From: Pseudomonas sp. S37
Lineage (GTDB): Bacteria; Pseudomonadota; Gammaproteobacteria; Pseudomonadales; Pseudomonadaceae
NCBI RefSeq assembly: GCF_016658545.1
Contig: NZ_JACVZC010000023.1
Coordinates: 1-64,000, forward strand
Length of the DNA: 64,000 bases
Reading direction: 5' to 3'
The translations under genes were made by a program, and so were the position numbers. The notes beneath the pieces were generated by a model. The model worked only from the letters and a program-made list of their open reading frames with translations. It searched no databases and was not told the DNA's origin. Numbering within the stretch: the first letter of the stretch is position 1; every line of letters starts with the position of its first letter. This document shows positions 37,917-50,249 of the stretch, one piece after another.

Positions 37917-39733
37917 CAGCGCGGGGTGTCAGGCAGGCGCTTGACCTGGCCGCCGGCAAATTCGGCCCATGGCAGCTGGCGTTCGACGCGCTGGTTGGCG
38001 TTTATGCTCAGGCTGCCGGAAAGGCCCTGGACGCGGTTGTCCGGCAGTGCTTTCAGCTGGCCCAGGCGTGGCGCCAGGCTGTAGGCATCGACGCCCATGG
38101 CATATAGGCGGCCCAGGCTGCCGGCAGCTTGCGGCCACTGTTGAACCACCTGCTGGCGCAGGCTGTTGCTGGTGTCGAGCAGCCACGGCGTTTCGCAGAA
38201 GCGGATGCCGTTCATGTCGTTGTACTGGTTGACGTCACCGCTGGCGCTGTACAGGTTGGAGGTGGCGTAGACCGGTACGTCACCGGCGTACTGGAAGTTC
38301 AGGGTCGGCTTGATCTGCTGCGCCTGCTGTGGCGTCGAGGCGAGGAAGATGAAGTCGATGTCCTGGCGGCGCGACGGTTGTGCGGCAATGCTGCCGCCTA
38401 CGGTACTTTGCAGGCTCTTGGCGCGGCCTTCGCTCTGGCGCAGCTGGAACAGGTCGGCGATTTGCTGGGCCAGGGCAACGGGCTGGGCGATGCGCTGGGC
38501 GGCGAGCACGGTGCCGCCATTGCCTTCCCAGTCCTGACGGAAGGCAGCCAGCACGCGGTCACCCCACTCACCGCTCGGCACCAGCGCCACGGCGCGGACC
38601 ATGCCGTCGGCGCGGGCGCGGCGGGCTACTTCGCGGGCTTCGTCTTCGGCAGCCAGGCCGAACTGGAACAGTTGCGGCGGGGCTACCTGGCCGGCATCGG
38701 CGTAATTCAAGGCCAGGGTGGTGATTGGCAGTTGCGGTTTGCTGGCCAGTTGCTTGACCAGTGGTTTTTCCAGCGGGCCGATCACCAGTTGCACGCCGGC
38801 GGCCTGGGCCTGGCGATAGAAGTCGTCGAGCGAACCGATGCGCGAGCTATCGAACACTTGCACGGCAGGTGCCGGCTGGCCGGCTTGCTGGGCCTGGAAA
38901 TGCGCAGCCATGAAGCCATCACGCAAGGCGCGGGCAACGCCGGCCAGCGGGCCTTCCTGAGGCAGGAGCAGGGCGATCTTTGTCAGCGGTTGGCTGGCCA
39001 GCTCCTTGAGCTTGGTCAATGCCAATGGCAGTTGTTGGGCGGCCGGGTGTTCCGGGTGCTGTTTGACCCAGGCCTCGATGGCGGCTTGCTGCTGCTCGAG
39101 GGTGCCGGCGCTTTTCACGGCGAGGGCCAGGCTGGCCCAGCCGTTCAGGGTCTGGTCGTTGCCAGGCTGCTGCAGCTGCTCGGCCGGCAGGGAGGCGACC
39201 AGGGCCCAGGTGGCGTCGTTGTTGGCGCTGGCGGCCTGGCCGCTGAGCAAGGGGGCCAGCAGTACGCGCTGCTGTGCGGCAGCCAGGGCCTGGCCGTCGG
39301 CCTCGAGGGCAGCGGCGTGCACGTTGTAGGTGCGCGCTTGCTGCTCTTTCGGCAGCTCGGCAACGCGCTGCAGGCTAGGGTGGGCCAGGGCAGCCAGGGC
39401 GGCCTTGGGCTGGTTGCGGCTCATGGCCAGCTCGGCAGCGAGGGTGCTGGCGAACACTTGCTGGGCCGGCTTGAGGGTGTCCAGCGGGACCTGCTCGAGA
39501 ATGCGTGCGGCGCGGGGGAAGTCCTTCTGCTTGTAGGCCAGGTCGGCCGCGCTCAGGCGCAGCAGGGCGGCGTCTTCCGCAGACTTGCTGGAAGCAGCCT
39601 TCTCGAGCAGTTGCTCGATGCTGGCGTCCGGCGTGCGTGGCAGTTCGCCCAGGCTGGATGAGGGCGAGCTGGCGCAGGCTGCCAGCAGGGCAGCGAGGCA
39701 GAGGGCTGTGAGCAGCCGCAGGCAAGCGATCAT
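37916..39733 (-). CDS. lpoA: Penicillin-binding protein activator LpoA
   Basis: The 605-residue outer-membrane lipoprotein has lipobox LAAC (Cys20). An N-terminal TPR-like helical domain (residues about 30-250) is followed by a periplasmic-binding-protein-like domain (KIALLLPQEGPLAGVARALRDGFMAA ... LVIGPLEKPLVKQL ... YATSNLYSASGDVNQYNDMNGIRF). LpoA activates class A PBP1a in peptidoglycan synthesis. It is the first gene of lpoA-yraN-diaA-dolP and divergent from rsmI, as in E. coli. Confidence 0.94.
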   Translation of the reverse strand: MIACLRLLTALCLAALLAACASSPSSSLGELPRTPDASIEQLLEKAASSKSAEDAALLRLSAADLAYKQKDFPRAARILEQVPLDTLKPAQQVFASTLAAELAMSRNQPKAALAALAHPSLQRVAELPKEQQARTYNVHAAALEADGQALAAAQQRVLLAPLLSGQAASANNDATWALVASLPAEQLQQPGNDQTLNGWASLALAVKSAGTLEQQQAAIEAWVKQHPEHPAAQQLPLALTKLKELASQPLTKIALLLPQEGPLAGVARALRDGFMAAHFQAQQAGQPAPAVQVFDSSRIGSLDDFYRQAQAAGVQLVIGPLEKPLVKQLASKPQLPITTLALNYADAGQVAPPQLFQFGLAAEDEAREVARRARADGMVRAVALVPSGEWGDRVLAAFRQDWEGNGGTVLAAQRIAQPVALAQQIADLFQLRQSEGRAKSLQSTVGGSIAAQPSRRQDIDFIFLASTPQQAQQIKPTLNFQYAGDVPVYATSNLYSASGDVNQYNDMNGIRFCETPWLLDTSNSLRQQVVQQWPQAAGSLGRLYAMGVDAYSLAPRLGQLKALPDNRVQGLSGSLSINANQRVERQLPWAEFAGGQVKRLPDTPR

Positions 39734-39919
39734 GTAAAGGTCCTGTTACTCGATCAAGTTGGCCGGCAATTGTACCCAAGCACTGGCCGGGGCGCGATGT
39801 TGCCGTGTCGATCCTTCACTATAGGTGGCTTGCCGCGGGTCGACGATGAAGTTCTTTGCGCCCTGTTGCAGGCGCTCGGGCTACAATGGCGGCTTTGATC
39901 CGAATGACAGGTGTGCGCA

Positions 39920-40795
39920 GTGACTGATGTGGCAGGGGCTTCGAAATCCACGGTGGGGACGCTGTATGTGGTGGCAACCCCCATCGGCAACCTCGACGAC
40001 ATGAGCGCGCGGGCGCTGAAGGTGCTGGCTGATGTGGCGCTGATCGCCGCCGAAGATACCCGCCATTCGATCCGCCTGTTGCAACACTTTGGTATCGATA
40101 CGCCACTGGCGGCCTGTCACGAGCACAACGAGCGTGATGAAGGCGGGCGTTTTCTCACCAAGCTGCTGGCCGGCGAAAATGTGGCGCTGGTCTCCGATGC
40201 CGGTACGCCGCTGATTTCCGACCCGGGCTACCACTTGGTGCGACAGGCGCGGGCAGCCGGTGTGAGTGTGGTGCCGGTGCCCGGCGCCTGCGCCTTGATC
40301 GCGGCGCTGTCGGCGGCCGGGTTGCCGTCGGACCGCTTCATTTTCGAAGGTTTCCTGCCGGCCAAGCAGGCCGGGCGCCGGGCGCGCCTGGAGCAGGTGA
40401 AGGAAGAGCCGCGCACGCTGATCTTCTATGAGGCGCCGCACCGTATCCTTGAATGCCTTGAGGACATGGAGGCGGTGTTTGGTGGCGAGCGCCCGGCGCT
40501 GCTGGCGCGCGAGCTGACCAAGACCTTCGAGACACTCAAGGGGCTGCCCCTGGCGGAGTTGCGTGCGTTCGTTGCGGGAGACAGCAACCAGCAGCGCGGT
40601 GAGTGTGTGGTGCTGGTGGGCGGCTGGAGTGCGCCGGAAGGCGAGCAGGCGGTCAGTGCCGAGGCCCAGCGGGTGCTCGAACTGCTGCTGGCCGAGTTGC
40701 CACTGAAGCGGGCGGCGGCGCTTGCCGCAGAAATTACCGGCGTGCGCAAAAACCTGTTGTATCAACTTGCCCTGGATAAACAGAAGGCTGAGTAG
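39920..40795 (+). CDS. rsmI: 16S rRNA (cytidine-1402-2'-O)-methyltransferase RsmI
   Basis: RsmI 2'-O-methylates C1402 of 16S rRNA in the decoding centre; RsmH, encoded 1.2 kb downstream, makes the N4 methyl on the same base. The 291 residues show the tetrapyrrole-methylase fold: [54 protein letters not shown] and [23 protein letters not shown] 39920 lies 9 bases after AGG; a GTG three codons earlier is possible. Confidence 0.94.
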   Translation: MTDVAGASKSTVGTLYVVATPIGNLDDMSARALKVLADVALIAAEDTRHSIRLLQHFGIDTPLAACHEHNERDEGGRFLTKLLAGENVALVSDAGTPLISDPGYHLVRQARAAGVSVVPVPGACALIAALSAAGLPSDRFIFEGFLPAKQAGRRARLEQVKEEPRTLIFYEAPHRILECLEDMEAVFGGERPALLARELTKTFETLKGLPLAELRAFVAGDSNQQRGECVVLVGGWSAPEGEQAVSAEAQRVLELLLAELPLKRAAALAAEITGVRKNLLYQLALDKQKAE

Positions 40796-40860
40796 TGGCA
40801 GTTTGATATAAATGCCGTTAACGCTTGTTCTTGGGCGCGTGTGCCGTTAACCTTGTCGGC

Positions 40861-41220
40861 GGAGAGTCGATCGGACAGTCGCTGCCGTCTTTTGTTCCGC
40901 AAAAGATGGGGGAGGAAAGTCCGGGCTCCATAGGGCAGAGTGCCAGGTAACGCCTGGGAGGCGCGAGCCTACGGAAAGTGCCACAGAAAATAACCGCCTA
41001 AGCACTTCGGTGCCGGTAAGGGTGAAAAGGTGCGGTAAGAGCGCACCGCACGGCTGGCAACAGTTCGTGGCTAGGTAAACCCCACTCGGAGCAAGACCAA
41101 ATAGGGTTCCATCAGGCGTGGCCCGCGTCGGAACCGGGTAGGTTGCTAGAGGCGTCCAGTGATGGCCGTCGTAGAGGAATGACTGTCCTCGACAAAACCC
41201 GGCTTACAGATCGACTCTCC
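40861..41220 (+). ncRNA. rnpB: RNase P RNA, bacterial class A
   Basis: This is the catalytic RNA that removes tRNA 5' leaders. The ends pair over GGAGAGTCGATC (40861-40872) and GATCGACTCTCC (41209-41220). Conserved parts include GGAGGAAAGTCCGGGCTCC at 40911-40929, the ACAGAAAATAACCGCC block near 40984, GGTAAGGGTGAAAAGGTGCG, and the AAACCCCACTCGGAGCAAG and GAGGAATGACTG segments near the 3' end. It lies between rsmI and mraZ, its usual place in Pseudomonas. Exact termini are set by pairing and may be off by a few bases. Confidence 0.96.
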
Positions 41221-41424
41221 ACCTTTCCTTCCTGCTTGATTCGATAGCAGATCCCCTCTGCTAATACCGAAAAAATCTTACTCTTAATAAATCACTTTAA
41301 CTTCGAACTCCATTCGCTTGCGTGGGTTTGATTTTTCTCGTGTTTTTTTCTCTTTGGTAATGCTTCCACATTCTTTTGTGACGCTAAATCTCGGTCCTGT
41401 AAGGCTTTTCCTTCCGAACGTGCC

Positions 41425-41454
41425 TTGACGGTGCTGCGGGCGGATTCCTATAGT
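41425..41454 (+). promoter_or_regulatory. Sigma-70 promoter of the dcw cluster (Pmra)
   Basis: TTGACG (41425-41430) and TATAGT (41449-41454), 18 bp apart, 75 bp before the mraZ GTG. It is placed just ahead of the MraZ-type repeats. Confidence 0.75.
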
Positions 41455-41460
41455 GTGCGC

Positions 41461-41487
41461 AAGTGGCAGAAAGTGGGATGAAGTGGG
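41461..41487 (+). promoter_or_regulatory. MraZ operator: three direct GTGG(G/C) boxes
   Basis: AAGTGGC, AAGTGGG and AAGTGGG start at 41461, 41471 and 41481, exactly one helical turn (10 bp) apart. E. coli MraZ binds TGGGN direct repeats with 5-bp spacers, the same period, so this is the likely autorepression site of mraZ, at the predicted transcription start. Confidence 0.8.
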
Positions 41488-41529
41488 TTTTCTGGCACAA
41501 AAAAGATAACATTGTGGGGAATCGCAGCC

Positions 41530-41985
41530 GTGTTCCGCGGAGCCAACGCCGTCAGCCTCGATGCCAAGGGCCGTCTCGCCATGCCGAGCCGGTACCGTGA
41601 CGAGCTCGATTCGCGTTGCAATGGTCAGCTGATCGTGACCATCGACGCCGTGGACCCTTGCTTGTGTGTTTATCCCCTCGATGAGTGGGAACAGATAGAA
41701 GCCAAGTTGCGTGCCTTGCCGTCGTTGCGTGAGGAAAACCGCCGCCTGCAGCGCTTGCTGATTGGTAATGCGGTTGACCTGGAGCTCGATGGCAGTGGGC
41801 GTTTCCTGGTGCCGCCCCGCCTGCGTGAGTACGCCAAGCTCGACAAGAAGGCGATGCTGGTGGGGCAACTGAACAAATTCCAGCTGTGGGATGAAGATGC
41901 CTGGAACGCGGTTTCGGCAGCCGACCTTGCAGCTATTCAACAACCGGGCGCCATGCCCGACGAATTGCGTGACCTGATCCTGTGA
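41530..41985 (+). CDS. mraZ: Transcriptional regulator MraZ
   Basis: The 151-residue MraZ is a ring-forming AbrB-like DNA-binding protein that represses its own dcw operon. It has the duplicated SpoVT/AbrB motif: [21 protein letters not shown] (residues about 5-25) and [20 protein letters not shown] (about 82-101). GTG 41530 gives the canonical MFRGANAV start; an ORF start six codons earlier is less likely. The stop overlaps the rsmH GTG by four bases. Confidence 0.95.
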   Translation: MFRGANAVSLDAKGRLAMPSRYRDELDSRCNGQLIVTIDAVDPCLCVYPLDEWEQIEAKLRALPSLREENRRLQRLLIGNAVDLELDGSGRFLVPPRLREYAKLDKKAMLVGQLNKFQLWDEDAWNAVSAADLAAIQQPGAMPDELRDLIL

Positions 41986-42925
41986 CCATAGATAGCGGCT
42001 TCAACCACATTACCGTCCTGCTCGACGAAGCTGTCGAGGCATTGGCCCTGCGCGCCGACGGTTGCTATCTGGACGGCACTTTCGGCCGTGGCGGACACAG
42101 CCGGCTTATTCTCAGCAAGCTCGGGCCGCAAGGGCGGCTGCTGGGCTTCGACAAAGATCCACAAGCGATTGCCACCGGGCAAGCGCTGGCGGCCGAAGAC
42201 GGCCGCTTTGTCATTGTGCAGCGCAGCTTTGCCGAGCTGGGCGCGGAAGTGGCCGAGCGTGGCCTGCACGGCAAGGTCAGCGGCGTGCTGCTGGACCTGG
42301 GTGTGTCCTCGCCGCAGCTGGATGACCCCGAGCGTGGGTTCAGCTTCCTCAATGACGGCCCGCTGGACATGCGCATGAACCCGGACCAGGGCATCAGTGC
42401 CGCCGAGTTCATTGCCACGGCACCGGTGGAAGAAATCGCCCGCGTGTTCAAGGAATACGGCGAAGAGCGTTTTGCCGGGCGCATGGCGCGTGCCGTGGTC
42501 GAGCGCCGCGAAAAGCAGCCGTTCACCCGTACTGCCGACCTGGCAGAAGTGCTCAAGGTGGCCAACCCGGCCTGGGAAAAGGGCAAAAACCCGGCTACCC
42601 GCGCTTTCCAGGGGCTGCGCATCCACGTCAACAATGAGCTGGGTGACCTTGAAACCGGTCTTGAGGCTGCACTGGATGCGCTCGAAATCGGCGGTCGCCT
42701 GGCGGTCATCAGCTTCCACTCGCTGGAAGACCGTATCGTCAAGCTGTTCATGCGCAAGCTGGTGAAAGGTGAGGCGGACAACCTGCCGCGCAACCTGCCG
42801 GTTCAACACAAAGTCTTCGAGCCGAAGATCAAACTCATCGGCAAGGCCCAGTTCGCCTCCGAAGCCGAGCTCAAGGCCAACCCACGCTCGCGCAGCGCCG
42901 TGATGCGTGTGGCGGAGAAGTTGCG

Positions 42926-42929
<4 letters not shown>
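41982..42929 (+). CDS. rsmH: 16S rRNA (cytosine-1402-N4)-methyltransferase RsmH
   Basis: The 315-residue SAM-dependent enzyme methylates N4 of C1402. It has [15 protein letters not shown], the SAM loop [15 protein letters not shown] and [20 protein letters not shown], plus [15 protein letters not shown] near the C-terminus. It starts at GTG 41982 overlapping mraZ and ends overlapping ftsL. Together with rsmI upstream, both methylations of C1402 are encoded within 3 kb. Confidence 0.97.
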
Positions 42930-44966
<2,037 letters not shown>

Positions 44967-44967
<1 letters not shown>

Positions 44968-46454
44968 TGACAATGCCGTTAAGCAAGCTGTTCGCCCACG
45001 CCAGCCGCGACCCGCTGATCCGTGAACTGACCCTGGACAGCCGTAATGTGCGCCCGGGTGACCTGTTCCTGGCTGTGCCGGGGGCCAAGGTCGATGGCCG
45101 CGAGCACATTGCCGATGCCCTGGCCCGTGGCGCTGCCGCAGTGGCCTATGAAGAGCAGGGCGCCAACGTATTGCCGCTGACCGATGTGCCGCTGATTCCG
45201 GTCAAGGGCCTGATCGCCCAGCTGTCGGACATTGCCGGGCGCTTCTATGGCGAACCTAGCCGCCAGCTGAACCTGGTCGGCGTGACCGGCACCAACGGCA
45301 AGACCAGCGTCACCCAGTTGGTGGCGCAGGCGCTTGACCTGCTCGGCCAGCGTTGCGGCCTGATCGGCACCCTGGGCACCGGTTTCTACGGCGAGCTGCA
45401 GAGCGGTCGCCTGACCACACCGGACCCGATCGCCGTGCAGGCCACGCTGAACGACCTCAAAAAGGGCGGTGCCAAAGCCGTGGCCATGGAGGTTTCCTCC
45501 CATGCCCTGGAGCAAGGCCGCGTCGCTGCGCTGGAATTCGACATCGCGGTCATGACCAACCTGTCCCGCGACCACCTCGACTACCACGGCAGCATGCAGG
45601 CCTACGAGGCCGCCAAGGCCAAGCTGTTCGCCTGGCCAAGCCTGCGTTGCCAGGTGGTCAACCTGGATGATGATTTCGGTCGTCGTCTGGCTGACGATTT
45701 CGCCCGCAAACCGTTTACCGATCGTATCGAAACCCGGCTGCTCAGCTATAGCCTGGAAAACCCGGACGCCTCGCTGTTCTGCCGCCAGGCCGTGTTCAGC
45801 GACGATGGTGTACGCGCCACGCTGGTTACCGCCCAAGGCGAGCACATCCTGCGCAGCCCGTTGCTGGGCCGTTTCAACCTGAGCAACATGCTCGCTGCCG
45901 TGGCAACCCTGCTGGCACTGGACTACGCACTGGACGAGATCCTCAAGGTTACCCCTAAGCTGCAGGGGCCGGTCGGCCGCATGCAGCGCCTGGGTGGTGG
46001 CGACAAGCCGCTGGTGGTGGTCGACTACGCACACACACCGGACGCCCTGGAAAAGGTACTCGAAGCCCTGCGCCCGCACGCTCACGGCAAGCTGCTGTGC
46101 CTGTTCGGCTGCGGCGGCGACCGTGACCGCGGTAAGCGTCCGCTGATGGCTGAAGTGGCCGAGCGCCTGGCAGATCGCGTGCTGGTTACTGACGACAACC
46201 CTCGAACCGAAGACCCGCTGCGCATCTTCGACGACATTCGCCCCGGTTTCGCCAAACCTGCCGGTGTCGAGTTCGTCGCGGGTCGCGGTGAAGCCATCGC
46301 GCACCTGATTGCCACTGCTGCTGCCAACGACGTGATCGTGCTGGCCGGCAAGGGGCACGAGGACTACCAGGAGATCAATGGCGAACGCCATGACTTCTCC
46401 GACCTGATCGAAGCCGAAAAGGCACTTGCAGCCTGGGAGGCTCCACATGCTTAA
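44967..46454 (+). CDS. murE: UDP-MurNAc-tripeptide synthetase MurE
   Basis: MurE adds meso-diaminopimelate to UDP-MurNAc-L-Ala-D-Glu. The 495-residue Mur ligase has the ATP loop GVTGTNGKTSVTQLV, the carbamylated-Lys region, SRDHLDYHGSMQAYEAAKAKLF, and the C-terminal VTDDNPRTEDPLRIFDDI, in which DNPR is the meso-DAP specificity motif. ATG 44967 overlaps ftsI; ATG 44973 is an alternative. Its end overlaps murF by 8 bases. Confidence 0.97.
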
Positions 46455-47814
46455 GCCGCTGTCACTCAGCCAGCTGACCACAGCACTGAGGGGTCAACAA
46501 ATCGGCGCCGATGCCACCTTCACCGGCGTCAGCATCGACAGCCGCAGCGTCAGCGCCGGGCAACTGTTCGTCGCCCTGACCGGCCCGCGTTTCGATGGCC
46601 ATGACTACCTGGCTGATGTAAAAGCCAAAGGCGCAGTAGCTGCCCTGGTCGAGCGTAAAGTCGCCGATGTCGACCTGCCGCAGTTGCTGGTTGCCGATTG
46701 CCGCCTGGCCCTGGGCCAGCTCGGCGCCCTGAACCGCGCCGCCTACGACAAGCCAGTGGTGGCCATTACCGGTTCCAGCGGCAAGACCACGGTCAAGGAG
46801 ATGCTTGCCAGCATCCTGCGTACCCGGGGCCTGGTGCACGCCACCCGCGGCAACCTGAACAACGACCTCGGCGCACCGCTGACCTTGCTGGAGATCGCCC
46901 CGGAGCACAGCGCCGCAGTGATCGAGCTGGGCGCTTCGCGCATTGGCGAAATCCGTTACACCGTCGGCCTGACCCAACCGCAGGTGGTGATCATCAACAA
47001 CGCCGGTACCGCCCACGTGGGCGAGTTCGGCGGCCCGGAGAAAATTGTCGAGGCCAAGGGCGAGATTCTTGAAGGCCTGGGCGAGGGCGGTACCGCCATC
47101 CTCAACCTTGACGACAAAGCCTTCGGTATCTGGAAGGCCCGTGCCGGTGCGCACAAGGTCGTCAGTTTCGCGCGCAGCAACAAGCAGGCCGATTTCTACG
47201 CCACCGACATCGGTCGCGATGCCCGTGGTTGCCCATCGTTCAAGCTGCATGGTGCAGGTGAAACGGTAGATATACAGCTCAATGTGCTGGGCGAACACAA
47301 CGTCAGCAACGCCCTGGCCGCTGCTGCCGCTGCGCATGCCGTTGGTCTGAGCCTGAGCGGCATCGCCGCCGGCCTGGCTGCAGTGCAACCGGTCAAGGGC
47401 CGTACCGTGGCGCAAATCGCGCCAAACGGTGTGCGGGTGATCGACGATAGTTACAACGCAAATCCCACCTCCATGTGCGCGGCCATTGATATACTCGCCG
47501 GCTTTTCCGGACGCACCGTCCTGGTGCTTGGGGATATCGGCGAATTGGGGCAATGGGCGGAAGAAGGCCACCGTCAGGTGGGCGACTACGCGCGTGGCAA
47601 GGTCAACGCCCTGTACGCAGTGGGTTCCAACATGAAACATGCGGTCGACGCGTTCGGCGCCGATGGCCGTCATTTCGCTACTCAAGCTGAGCTGATCGAC
47701 GCGGTTAGCGCCGAACATGCCAGCGACACCACTATCTTGATCAAGGGCTCGCGCAGCGCTGCGATGGAAAACGTCGTGGCGGCATTGTGCGGTGCCAGCG
47801 GGGAGAAACATTAA
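46447..47814 (+). CDS. murF: UDP-MurNAc-tripeptide--D-Ala-D-Ala ligase MurF
   Basis: MurF attaches D-Ala-D-Ala to complete the pentapeptide. The 455-residue ligase has [16 protein letters not shown] as ATP loop, [15 protein letters not shown], the [19 protein letters not shown] block and [13 protein letters not shown] in the C-terminal domain. ATG 46447 is inside the end of murE and gives the family start [10 protein letters not shown]. Its TAA stop shares one base with the mraY ATG. Confidence 0.97.
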   Translation: MLKPLSLSQLTTALRGQQIGADATFTGVSIDSRSVSAGQLFVALTGPRFDGHDYLADVKAKGAVAALVERKVADVDLPQLLVADCRLALGQLGALNRAAYDKPVVAITGSSGKTTVKEMLASILRTRGLVHATRGNLNNDLGAPLTLLEIAPEHSAAVIELGASRIGEIRYTVGLTQPQVVIINNAGTAHVGEFGGPEKIVEAKGEILEGLGEGGTAILNLDDKAFGIWKARAGAHKVVSFARSNKQADFYATDIGRDARGCPSFKLHGAGETVDIQLNVLGEHNVSNALAAAAAAHAVGLSLSGIAAGLAAVQPVKGRTVAQIAPNGVRVIDDSYNANPTSMCAAIDILAGFSGRTVLVLGDIGELGQWAEEGHRQVGDYARGKVNALYAVGSNMKHAVDAFGADGRHFATQAELIDAVSAEHASDTTILIKGSRSAAMENVVAALCGASGEKH

Positions 47815-48896
47815 TGCTGCTGCTGTTGGCCGAGTATCTGCAACAGTTCCACAAAGGCTTCGCGGTCTTCCAGTACCTGTCCCTGCGCGGGATTCTTGGT
47901 GTACTGACCGCGTTGTCCCTGGCGCTGTGGCTGGGGCCGTGGATGATCCGTACCCTGCAAATTCGCCAGATCGGCCAGGCCGTGCGTAACGACGGCCCGC
48001 AATCGCACCTGTCCAAGTCGGGCACCCCGACCATGGGTGGCGCACTGATCCTGTCGGCCATCGCCATCAGCACCCTGCTGTGGGCCGACCTGAGCAACCG
48101 CTATGTCTGGGTGGTGCTGATCGTCACCCTGGCGTTCGGCGCCATCGGCTGGGTCGACGACTACCGCAAGGTGATCGAAAAGAACTCGCGTGGCCTGCCA
48201 AGCCGCTGGAAGTATTTCTGGCAATCGGTGTTTGGCCTGGCTGCGGCGGTATTCCTGTACAAGACCGCGCCGACCAGCGTGGAGACCACGCTGATCCTGC
48301 CGTTCATCAAGGACGTCACCATACCGCTGGGTGTCGGCTTCGTGGTGCTGACCTACTTCGTCATCGTTGGCTCCAGCAACGCAGTCAACCTCACCGACGG
48401 CCTCGACGGCCTGGCAATCATGCCAACGGTGATGGTCGGCGGTGCGCTGGGCATCTTCTGCTACCTGTCGGGTAACGTGAAGTTCGCCGAATACCTGCTG
48501 ATTCCGTACGTACCGGGCTCGGGCGAGCTGATCGTGTTCTGCGGTGCGCTGATCGGTGCCGGCCTGGGCTTTTTGTGGTTCAACACCTACCCGGCGCAAG
48601 TGTTCATGGGTGACGTCGGTGCACTGGCACTGGGCGCCGCGCTGGGCACCATCGCCGTGATCGTGCGCCAGGAAATCGTCCTGTTCATCATGGGCGGCAT
48701 TTTCGTGGTGGAAACCCTGTCGGTGGTGATCCAGGTTGCCTCCTTCAAGCTGACCGGCAAGCGCGTGTTCCGCATGGCGCCGATTCACCACCACTTTGAA
48801 CTCAAGGGCTGGCCAGAGCCTCGGGTGATCGTCCGCTTCTGGATCATCACCGTGATCCTGGTGCTGATTGGCCTTGCAACCCTGAAACTGAGGTAG
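47814..48896 (+). CDS. mraY: Phospho-MurNAc-pentapeptide transferase MraY
   Basis: MraY makes lipid I by transferring phospho-MurNAc-pentapeptide to undecaprenyl phosphate. The 360-residue ten-helix membrane protein has [14 protein letters not shown], the Asp-rich GWVDDYRKV (catalytic DD), [14 protein letters not shown] and the [19 protein letters not shown] cytoplasmic loop with the HHH motif. It begins directly at the murF stop and abuts murD. Confidence 0.98.
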   Translation: MLLLLAEYLQQFHKGFAVFQYLSLRGILGVLTALSLALWLGPWMIRTLQIRQIGQAVRNDGPQSHLSKSGTPTMGGALILSAIAISTLLWADLSNRYVWVVLIVTLAFGAIGWVDDYRKVIEKNSRGLPSRWKYFWQSVFGLAAAVFLYKTAPTSVETTLILPFIKDVTIPLGVGFVVLTYFVIVGSSNAVNLTDGLDGLAIMPTVMVGGALGIFCYLSGNVKFAEYLLIPYVPGSGELIVFCGALIGAGLGFLWFNTYPAQVFMGDVGALALGAALGTIAVIVRQEIVLFIMGGIFVVETLSVVIQVASFKLTGKRVFRMAPIHHHFELKGWPEPRVIVRFWIITVILVLIGLATLKLR

Positions 48897-50249
48897 ATGA
48901 GCGTGTCTTTGATCGCTTCCGACCAATTCCGCATCGTTGTCGGCCTCGGCAAGAGCGGCATGTCCCTGGTTCGCTTCCTGGCGAACCGGGGCATTGCCTT
49001 TGCGGTCGCCGACACTCGCGAGCAACCGCCGGAACTGGACACCCTGCGCCGTGATTACCCGCAGGTGGAAGTGCGCTGTGGGGAACTGGACGTGGACTTC
49101 CTGTGCCGCGCCAACGAGCTGTACGTGAGCCCGGGCCTGGCCCTGGCTACCCCGGCCCTGCAGCAGGCCGCCGCGCGTGGCGTGCAGCTTTCCGGTGACA
49201 TCGAGCTGTTCGCTCGCTACGCCAAGGCGCCGATCATTGCCATCAGCGGTTCCAATGCCAAGAGCACCGTCACCACCCTGGTCGGCGAAATGGCCGCCAA
49301 GGCCGGCAAGCGCGTGGCCGTGGGCGGCAACCTCGGTACCCCGGCGCTGGACCTGCTGGCCGACGACGTCGAGCTGTACGTGCTGGAATTGTCCAGTTTT
49401 CAGCTGGAAACCACCGACCAGCTCAACGCCGAAGTGGCCACCGTGCTGAACATCAGCGAAGACCACATGGACCGCTACAGCGGCCTGCCGGCCTACCACC
49501 TGGCCAAGCACCGGATCTTCCGTGGTGCCAAACAGGTGGTGGTCAACCGCCAGGACGCGCTGAGCCGGCCGCTGCCGGTGGAAGGCCGCCCATGCTGGAC
49601 TTTCGGCCTCAACCAGCCCGACTTCAAGGCCTTTGGCCTGCGCGAAGTGGAGGGCGAGAAATACCTGGCGTTCGAGTTCCAGGCGCTGATGCCGGTGCGC
49701 GAGCTGAAGGTTCGTGGCGCGCACAACCAGAGCAACGCCCTGGCGGCGCTGGCCCTGGGCCATGCTGCCGGCTTGCCATTTGCACCGATGCTCGAAGCCC
49801 TGCGCGAGTTCGGTGGCCTGGCCCACCGTTGCCAGTGGGTACGCGAGCGTAATGGTGTGAACTGGTACGACGACTCCAAGGCCACCAACGTGGGTGCGGC
49901 CCTGGCCGCCATCGAAGGCCTGGGTGCCGATATCGAAGGCAAGCTGGTGCTGATTGCCGGTGGCGACGGCAAGGGCGCCGAGTTCAGCGCATTGCGCGAG
50001 CCGGTCAAGCGCTTCTGCCGTGCCGTGGTGTTGCTGGGCCGTGATGCCGAGCGCCTGGCCGAGGCCCTGGGTAATGACGTACCGCTGGTACGGGTCAAGA
50101 CCCTCGACGCCGCCGTACAGCAATGCGCCGAACTGGCCCAGGCCGGCGATGCCGTGCTGCTGTCGCCGGCGTGCGCCAGCCTCGACATGTTCAAGAACTT
50201 TGAAGAACGCGGGCGCCTGTTCGCCCAGGCAGCGGGAGGCCTTGCATGA
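48897..50249 (+). CDS. murD: UDP-MurNAc-L-Ala--D-Glu ligase MurD
   Basis: MurD adds D-glutamate to UDP-MurNAc-L-Ala. The 450-residue ligase has an N-terminal Rossmann-like domain (RIVVGLGKSGMSLVRFL), ATP loop ISGSNAKSTVTTLVGEM, LNISEDHMDRYSGLPAYHLAKHRIF and SPACASLDMFKNFEERG. In the ATP loop an Ala (NAKST) stands where many MurD have Gly (NGKST). ATG 48897 follows mraY without a gap. The stop overlaps ftsW by four bases. Confidence 0.97.
   Translation: MSVSLIASDQFRIVVGLGKSGMSLVRFLANRGIAFAVADTREQPPELDTLRRDYPQVEVRCGELDVDFLCRANELYVSPGLALATPALQQAAARGVQLSGDIELFARYAKAPIIAISGSNAKSTVTTLVGEMAAKAGKRVAVGGNLGTPALDLLADDVELYVLELSSFQLETTDQLNAEVATVLNISEDHMDRYSGLPAYHLAKHRIFRGAKQVVVNRQDALSRPLPVEGRPCWTFGLNQPDFKAFGLREVEGEKYLAFEFQALMPVRELKVRGAHNQSNALAALALGHAAGLPFAPMLEALREFGGLAHRCQWVRERNGVNWYDDSKATNVGAALAAIEGLGADIEGKLVLIAGGDGKGAEFSALREPVKRFCRAVVLLGRDAERLAEALGNDVPLVRVKTLDAAVQQCAELAQAGDAVLLSPACASLDMFKNFEERGRLFAQAAGGLA

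Larger units (their letters stand above)
41221..41529. other. Intergenic region rnpB / mraZ
   Basis: The first 200 bases are A+T-rich, with a T-rich stretch near 41330-41355, and probably contain the rnpB transcript end. The last 110 bases carry the mra promoter and MraZ-type boxes. No gene is supported. Confidence 0.5.

Noticed and set aside
47811..50123. 770-codon minus frame across mraY and murD
   Set aside because: Antisense shadow spanning two real genes; composition rich in His, Gln and Ala.
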